From assembly GCA_024331095.1 (NCBI GenBank), contig JANDJE010000020.1, positions 1-38,766 of the forward strand: a stretch of DNA of 38,766 nt. Reading direction: 5' to 3'. This document shows, piece after piece, positions 34,749 to 38,766 of this stretch (within the stretch, counting starts at the first letter, position 1; every line of letters starts with the position of its first letter). The notes beneath the pieces are model-generated. The model saw only the letters and a list, made by a program, of their open reading frames with translations. It did no database searches and had not been told where the DNA came from. This DNA comes from Nitrospira sp. (GTDB lineage: Bacteria > Nitrospirota > Nitrospiria > Nitrospirales > Nitrospiraceae). The translations under genes were made by a program, and so were the position numbers.

Positions 34749-36236
34749 ATGACGACCCACGACCTGCACGACCTGATTGAATCCTGCGTCGCCCGCCTTC
34801 ACATGGAACAAAACCGGATCGTCGAAGGAGGGCAAGAGACGTGTGTCACGGTACCTACGGGTCGATTGGTGCAGACGATCGGAGGCCTTCACCTGTATGA
34901 ATTCATCGTGCCCGCCGGAGTTTCGCTTCCGATCGACGTCGCCGTTGCCGTCGTCCCGAGCAACGACGTGGAACCCACCGAGGGGATCACTCTAAGTCAA
35001 ACCGATCGGGCGGTTCTCGTGCAGATGGAAGAAATGCTCGGAGACCCCGTGCCGGCCGTGACCTTGATTCCGGATCTCGCCGGACATCTCAACGTCACCG
35101 CCGACCGATTGGAGGACATGATCAAGAAAGGGGAGGCCTACAACCTCGGGCCGGCCGAACGATTGGTTCCCCTGTTCCAGGAGGGAGAACGGAGCGGACG
35201 GCGGATCCCTCCCGAATCGTCGGCCCTGACCATGGTTTGGCTGGAGGACCGATTGCTGCGGCGACAGCGGTTGGCTGACTTGACGGTGGACCTCGTCCGC
35301 GCCAACAAGCGAGTCCTGTTGCTCAGTCCGGACCACCATGAATCGGACCGGGCGACGGGCGCCGTCGCGCGCGCCATGAAGGCCGCGGGGCTGAGCTATC
35401 GGACGTTGATCAGCCGGTACGAAGTGCCGCTCCTTGGCGAAAGCGGCGGTGTCGCTCTACAGGAGCTGGGATTCGAAGCGCAAGTCCATCGATTTTACGC
35501 CAAGTCGCAATCCGAAAAGGCTTCGCTCCGACGGAAGTACGAGCGGTTCCGAGAACTTGCCCCGCTGATGACCTCCAAAGCGCAGAAACAGAAAGACCTG
35601 GACGAGGTTCGGTTGCTCGAATGGCGACTCGTCTCTCAACTGAGGGATCTTCAAGCCCAATCGGCCGATGTCGAGACCATGCTCACCCAATACGAGAACC
35701 TGCCGTTGTTCCAGCGGTTGACGATGCAGGCGGTCGGAAAGAACAGGGAGTCCCTTGACCAATACCGCCGGCTGTATCAACGGCAGATGGAAGCGTTGCA
35801 CAAAGAGATCGATCTGGCTCAGGCGCGGATTCGGGAATTGGCGCCGGAAGCCGCCGTCTCGCGCGACTTGAAACAGGAGTATGACGAGCTCAAGGAAGCC
35901 ATGGCAAAGCTGGGGGGGACGAAAAAAATTCGGGAACTGTTGGCCGCCGAGGCGGACCCGAACCGGCAAGCGTTCCTTCAACATCGCCGACTGGTGGCCG
36001 CCACACCGGGGCGGGTGGCCGGTGATCCGTTGTTCGGTCGTGTGCGGTTCGACGTCCTGGTCGTCGATGAAGCGCCGCGCATCGCGGTGGTTCACCTCTT
36101 GGCTGCGGCCGGTCTGGTGCGCGAACGTCTGGTGCTGAGCGGCGATCCGAACGAGATCGACTCGGCCGGCCAATGGACGGTTTCCGATCCCGGCGTCTCC
36201 GCGACGCACTCGTCTCATCCACGGGCGCTTGCTTGA
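34749..36236 (+). CDS. Upf1-like SF1 helicase relative lacking Walker A and RecA domain 2
   Basis: The 495 residues (ATG 34749; TTG 34743 is the first possible start) are laid out like the front half of a Upf1/DNA2-type helicase. An N-terminal domain (about 1-145) with LYEFIVPAGVSLPIDVAVAV and EGITLSQTDRAVLVQ resembles the family's beta-barrel region. Then come RVLLLSPDHHESDRA (about 188-202, motif Ia-like), a coiled-coil insert (about 250-400), and FDVLVVDEAPRIA (Walker B-like, DEAP) with VLSGDPNEI (motif III-like GDxxQ). The expected GxxGTGKT before motif Ia is absent; that place reads SALTMVWLEDRLLRRQRLA. Motifs IV-VI are missing and the chain ends about 25 residues past motif III. ATP hydrolysis is therefore unlikely. 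Function unknown. Confidence 0.72.
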   Translation: MTTHDLHDLIESCVARLHMEQNRIVEGGQETCVTVPTGRLVQTIGGLHLYEFIVPAGVSLPIDVAVAVVPSNDVEPTEGITLSQTDRAVLVQMEEMLGDPVPAVTLIPDLAGHLNVTADRLEDMIKKGEAYNLGPAERLVPLFQEGERSGRRIPPESSALTMVWLEDRLLRRQRLADLTVDLVRANKRVLLLSPDHHESDRATGAVARAMKAAGLSYRTLISRYEVPLLGESGGVALQELGFEAQVHRFYAKSQSEKASLRRKYERFRELAPLMTSKAQKQKDLDEVRLLEWRLVSQLRDLQAQSADVETMLTQYENLPLFQRLTMQAVGKNRESLDQYRRLYQRQMEALHKEIDLAQARIRELAPEAAVSRDLKQEYDELKEAMAKLGGTKKIRELLAAEADPNRQAFLQHRRLVAATPGRVAGDPLFGRVRFDVLVVDEAPRIAVVHLLAAAGLVRERLVLSGDPNEIDSAGQWTVSDPGVSATHSSHPRALA

Positions 36237-36315
36237 CGCGGGAACGGAGAATTCAGGATAATCCTTCCCCCCGGCTCATCTCGGTCCGGTATCGGTTTCA
36301 GAACCGCATGTGAAT

Positions 36316-36402
36316 GCCGAAGTGGCGGAACTGGCAGACGCACTAGATTCAGGGTCTAGCGCCCTCACGGGTGTCCGGGTTCAAATCCCGGCTTCGGCAC
36401 CA
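36316..36402 (+). tRNA. tRNA-Leu (anticodon CAG)
   Basis: An 87-nt class II tRNA. Acceptor GCCGAAG (36316-36322) pairs with CTTCGGC (36392-36398), discriminator A, encoded CCA at 36400-36402. The anticodon arm CTAGA/TCTAG encloses loop TTCAGGG, giving CAG. A long variable arm (CGCCCTCACGGGTGT) and T arm CCGGGTTCAAATCCCGG follow. Confidence 0.96.
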
Positions 36403-36489
36403 ACCCAAGCCCCCTCGAACCGTCTCCTCTTTATTGCGCCATCGTAACGGTTGCGCCACAATAAACGCCTCCGTGGCGGACCAGGTGTT

Positions 36490-36528
36490 CGATTGGTGCT
36501 CCCCCTTGCCTCTTTGACGATTGGTGCT
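36490..36528. repeat. Two direct copies of an 11-nt sequence
   Basis: CGATTGGTGCT occurs at 36490-36500 and 36518-36528, a period of 28 nt, in the leader of the repeat-protein gene. Upstream at 36451-36482, TTGCGCCA also occurs twice within arms TTATTG/CAATAA. These could be operator or duplicated sequence. The rest of 36403-36561 shows nothing. Confidence 0.4.
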
Positions 36529-36561
36529 TCACAATGACACAGGCAGCGACGATGGTGCCTC

Positions 36562-38766
36562 ATGGGAGTCCGATCGGCTGGGTGGAGAGGGCGGGTCACG
36601 GCGGGGGAAATCGTGCTCGCCGCGTCGGCGGGCTTGCTCCTCTCTTTTGGTGCTCAGGCTGACGATCGAGCCATGGAACGTCCGGGCTTTGCGCTCATTA
36701 CGCGGGACGGCTCCGGCTCCGTCGGCCGGTACAGTTCCGTCGCGATCGGCGCCGACGGACTCGGCCTCATCAGCTATTACGACGAAACCAACGGCGACCT
36801 CAAGGTTGCCCACTGTTCCAATCCCGCCTGTACGTCAGCCACGATCAGCACTCTGGATGACAAGGGAAACGTGGGACTCTACACCTCCCTTGCAATCGGC
36901 GCCGATGATCTGGGGCTCATCACGTACTATGACCAAACGAACGGCGACCTCAAAGTCGCCCACTGTGTCGACGTCGCCTGCACCTCGGCGACTCTGACGG
37001 CGCTGGATCGTCACGGAGACGTCGGGCAATATACCTCCGTCACAATCGGGACGGACGGACTCCCTCTCATCACATACTATGACGTCACCAAGGGGGATCT
37101 GAAGACCGCGCACTGTAGCGACGTCGCGTGCCGTACGGCGACGATCACGACCCTGACCTTTCTCCAGGCTGAAGAGGACGTCGGGCGCTTTACCTCGGTG
37201 ACCATCGCCGGGGGGCAGCCCCTCATCAGCTATTACGATGTCACCGACCAGTATCTGAAGTCGGCGCTGTGTCCGGATATCGCCTGCACGGAGCCGACCC
37301 TGACGACGACACCGGACAAAACCGGCAACGTGGGGCAATACAGTTCCATCGTGATGGGGATGGACGCCCGGCCCCTCATCGGCTATTACGACGCGACGAA
37401 CGGCGACCTCAAAGTCATCCACTGCACGGAAGTCCTCTGTGTCGCCGGCACACACACCATTCTGGACGGCGACGGAGACGTGGGTCAGTCCACGTCGATC
37501 ACAATCGGCGCCGACGGATTGGGATTCATCAGTTATTACGATAAAACGAACGGCGACCTCAAAGTCGCCCACTGCGCCGATACGACCTGCACGACGGCCA
37601 CGATCAAGACCGTTGATCGGGCTGGCGACGTCGGACAAGACACGTCCGTCACGATCGGAACGGACGGGCTCCCCCTCATCACTTACTACGACGTCACGAA
37701 CGGCGACCTGAAGGTGGCGCACTGCGAAGATCCGGACTGTGCCATGGCGACGGTGACGCCGCTGGACGGGGCGGCGATCGACGTCGGGACCTCGACCTCG
37801 ATTGTCATCGGCGCCGATGGGTTGGGGTTCATTGCCTACTACGACGTCACGAACGGCGACCTGAAGGTGGCCCACTGCGCCGACCGAACCTGCGCCTCCG
37901 CCACCGTCACGACCGTGCAGAGTGACAACGACGTGGGACAATACGTGTCCGTGGCCATCGGGGCGGACGGCCTGCCGCTGATCAGTTACTATGACGCGAC
38001 CCACGGCGATCTGCGCGTCGCTCACTGCGCCGATGTGCTCTGTACCCGGTCAACACACCGGGCCATCGACGAAACCGGTCACGTCGGTCAATACACCTCG
38101 ATTGCGATCGGAGCCGACGGCCTGGGACTGATCGGCTACTACGACGTCACGAATGGGGACCTCAAAGTGGCCCACTGTGTCGATCGTGAATGTACGACGG
38201 CCGATATTAGGACCGTCGCGAGCAAAGGTGATGTCGGGCGATTTACCTCGCTCACGATCGGCGCGGATGGTTTACCAATCATCAGTTATTACGACGCTAC
38301 CCGCCGGCACTTACGGGTGCTCCATTGCTTGGATGGTGCCTGTAGGTCAGCGCGCGACCACCTCGTTGATAGAGCGGGGGATGTCGGTTTGTATAACTCT
38401 CTAGCCATTGGGGTTGATGGTCTCCCCTTGATCAGCTACTACGATGCCACGAAGGGGCGTCTCAAGGTCGCCCACTGTGCGGATGTGGAATGCCGTCGGG
38501 CGAGAACGACCGTGCTGGAAGGTCGAGGGCATGTGGGACAGTTTACTTCTCTGGCCATCGGGATCGATGGGCGAGGCCTGATCAGTTATTACGACGTAAC
38601 GAATGGGGACCTTCGTGTCGCCCACTGCGCGGATGTGGAATGCCGCAAGGCAACCCATGTCGTCGTGCAAGGGGAAGGGAATGTCGGACTGTTCAGTTCC
38701 CTTGTGATCGGTATTGATAGTCGGCCGTTAATTGGGTACTACGATGTGACAAATGGCGACCTTAAG
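36562..38766 (+). CDS. Secreted protein of 50-residue tandem repeats (3' end outside window)
   Basis: The frame opens at ATG 36562 and stays open to the last base, 735 codons, so the gene continues to the right. The N-terminus has a signal peptide with a long basic head, hydrophobic core VLAASAGLLLSFG and probable cleavage after AQA (about residue 33). After a short linker come at least fourteen repeats with the core IGADGLPLISYYD, TNGDLKVAHC and a second Cys about 5-7 residues on, then SAT...LD..GDVG. I know no named family; the periodic pattern with GxxGLPLISYYD strands suggests a beta-propeller-like fold, and paired Cys per unit suggests disulfides, hence an exported protein. No good ribosome binding site was seen before the ATG. 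Confidence 0.82.
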   Translation, partial: MGVRSAGWRGRVTAGEIVLAASAGLLLSFGAQADDRAMERPGFALITRDGSGSVGRYSSVAIGADGLGLISYYDETNGDLKVAHCSNPACTSATISTLDDKGNVGLYTSLAIGADDLGLITYYDQTNGDLKVAHCVDVACTSATLTALDRHGDVGQYTSVTIGTDGLPLITYYDVTKGDLKTAHCSDVACRTATITTLTFLQAEEDVGRFTSVTIAGGQPLISYYDVTDQYLKSALCPDIACTEPTLTTTPDKTGNVGQYSSIVMGMDARPLIGYYDATNGDLKVIHCTEVLCVAGTHTILDGDGDVGQSTSITIGADGLGFISYYDKTNGDLKVAHCADTTCTTATIKTVDRAGDVGQDTSVTIGTDGLPLITYYDVTNGDLKVAHCEDPDCAMATVTPLDGAAIDVGTSTSIVIGADGLGFIAYYDVTNGDLKVAHCADRTCASATVTTVQSDNDVGQYVSVAIGADGLPLISYYDATHGDLRVAHCADVLCTRSTHRAIDETGHVGQYTSIAIGADGLGLIGYYDVTNGDLKVAHCVDRECTTADIRTVASKGDVGRFTSLTIGADGLPIISYYDATRRHLRVLHCLDGACRSARDHLVDRAGDVGLYNSLAIGVDGLPLISYYDATKGRLKVAHCADVECRRARTTVLEGRGHVGQFTSLAIGIDGRGLISYYDVTNGDLRVAHCADVECRKATHVVVQGEGNVGLFSSLVIGIDSRPLIGYYDVTNGDLK
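36721..38766 (+). repeat. Tandem coding repeats, period 150 nt
   Basis: The Tyr-Tyr-Asp codons begin at 36775, 36925, 37075, 37231, 37384, 37534, 37684, 37837, 37987, 38137, 38287, 38437, 38587 and 38737. Spacing is 150 nt in ten of thirteen steps, otherwise 153 or 156. Units differ at many third positions, so the array is not a recent simple expansion. Confidence 0.9.

Noticed and set aside
36835..38025. A 396-codon repetitive frame on the minus strand opposite the 50-residue repeats
   Set aside because: Its repeats are just the reverse complement of the coding repeats; the plus frame has a signal peptide and conserved cysteines.
36721..38766. Regular 150-nt repeats considered as a CRISPR or satellite array
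   Set aside because: The units are coding throughout, diverged at third positions, and have no short identical repeat with unique spacers.
36562..38766. HC...C pairs in the repeats read as heme-binding sites
   Set aside because: The order is His-Cys-x-n-Cys, not Cys-x-x-Cys-His, so covalent heme attachment is not supported.

Overview
The window looks like a chromosomal, origin-proximal segment of a GC-rich Gram-negative bacterium, most probably a Nitrospira-like member of the Nitrospirota. That placement is an inference from the gene mix: 2Fe-2S ferredoxin plus NuoF-like protein, ferredoxin:thioredoxin reductase catalytic subunit, malate dehydrogenase, a stand-alone urate-oxidase-N membrane protein, a tandem ThyX-like protein and an origin cluster. 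No rRNA or phylogenetic marker was compared.

Layout. 1-9 kb: the end of an acyl-CoA dehydrogenase gene, tRNA-Lys, purA with a terminator-like leader hairpin, tRNA-Ala, an ABC-F ATPase, a PilZ-like protein, rarA and an alpha/beta hydrolase. 7.8-11.9 kb, all minus strand: folE and a PTPS-type pterin synthase, erpA, a 2Fe-2S ferredoxin, a nuoF-like gene and a PuuD-like membrane protein. 12-16.6 kb, minus strand: a NorD/CbbO-like VWA protein, an unknown protein and mdh. 16.6-19.7 kb, plus strand: ferredoxin:thioredoxin reductase catalytic subunit, an OmpR-type regulator with its histidine kinase, and then a 32-residue membrane peptide gene not found by length-limited ORF calling. Upstream of that peptide lie three 7-nt repeats at 11-nt period, the layout expected for an OmpR/PhoB-type operator.

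19.7-31.5 kb is the origin neighbourhood. smpB and dciA-like genes lead to the minus-strand series dnaA-dnaN-gyrB-gyrA followed by an unknown membrane-anchored protein. The 316-nt spacer upstream of dnaA carries two facing DnaA boxes and is the best oriC candidate. On its other side is an AT-richer operon of three short DsrE/DsrF/DsrH-like genes, then hisS.

31.7-38.8 kb, mostly plus strand: a ThyX-like protein made of two diverged halves overlapping a TPR gene, an unknown minus-strand gene, a 495-residue protein that looks like a Upf1-type SF1 helicase which lost its Walker A motif and second RecA domain, tRNA-Leu(CAG), and a secreted protein of at least fourteen 50-residue repeats that runs off the end.

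The least explained items are the P-loop-less helicase-like protein, the peptide gene with its operator, the split ThyX-like protein, the DsrEFH-like operon beside the origin and the 50-residue repeat protein.
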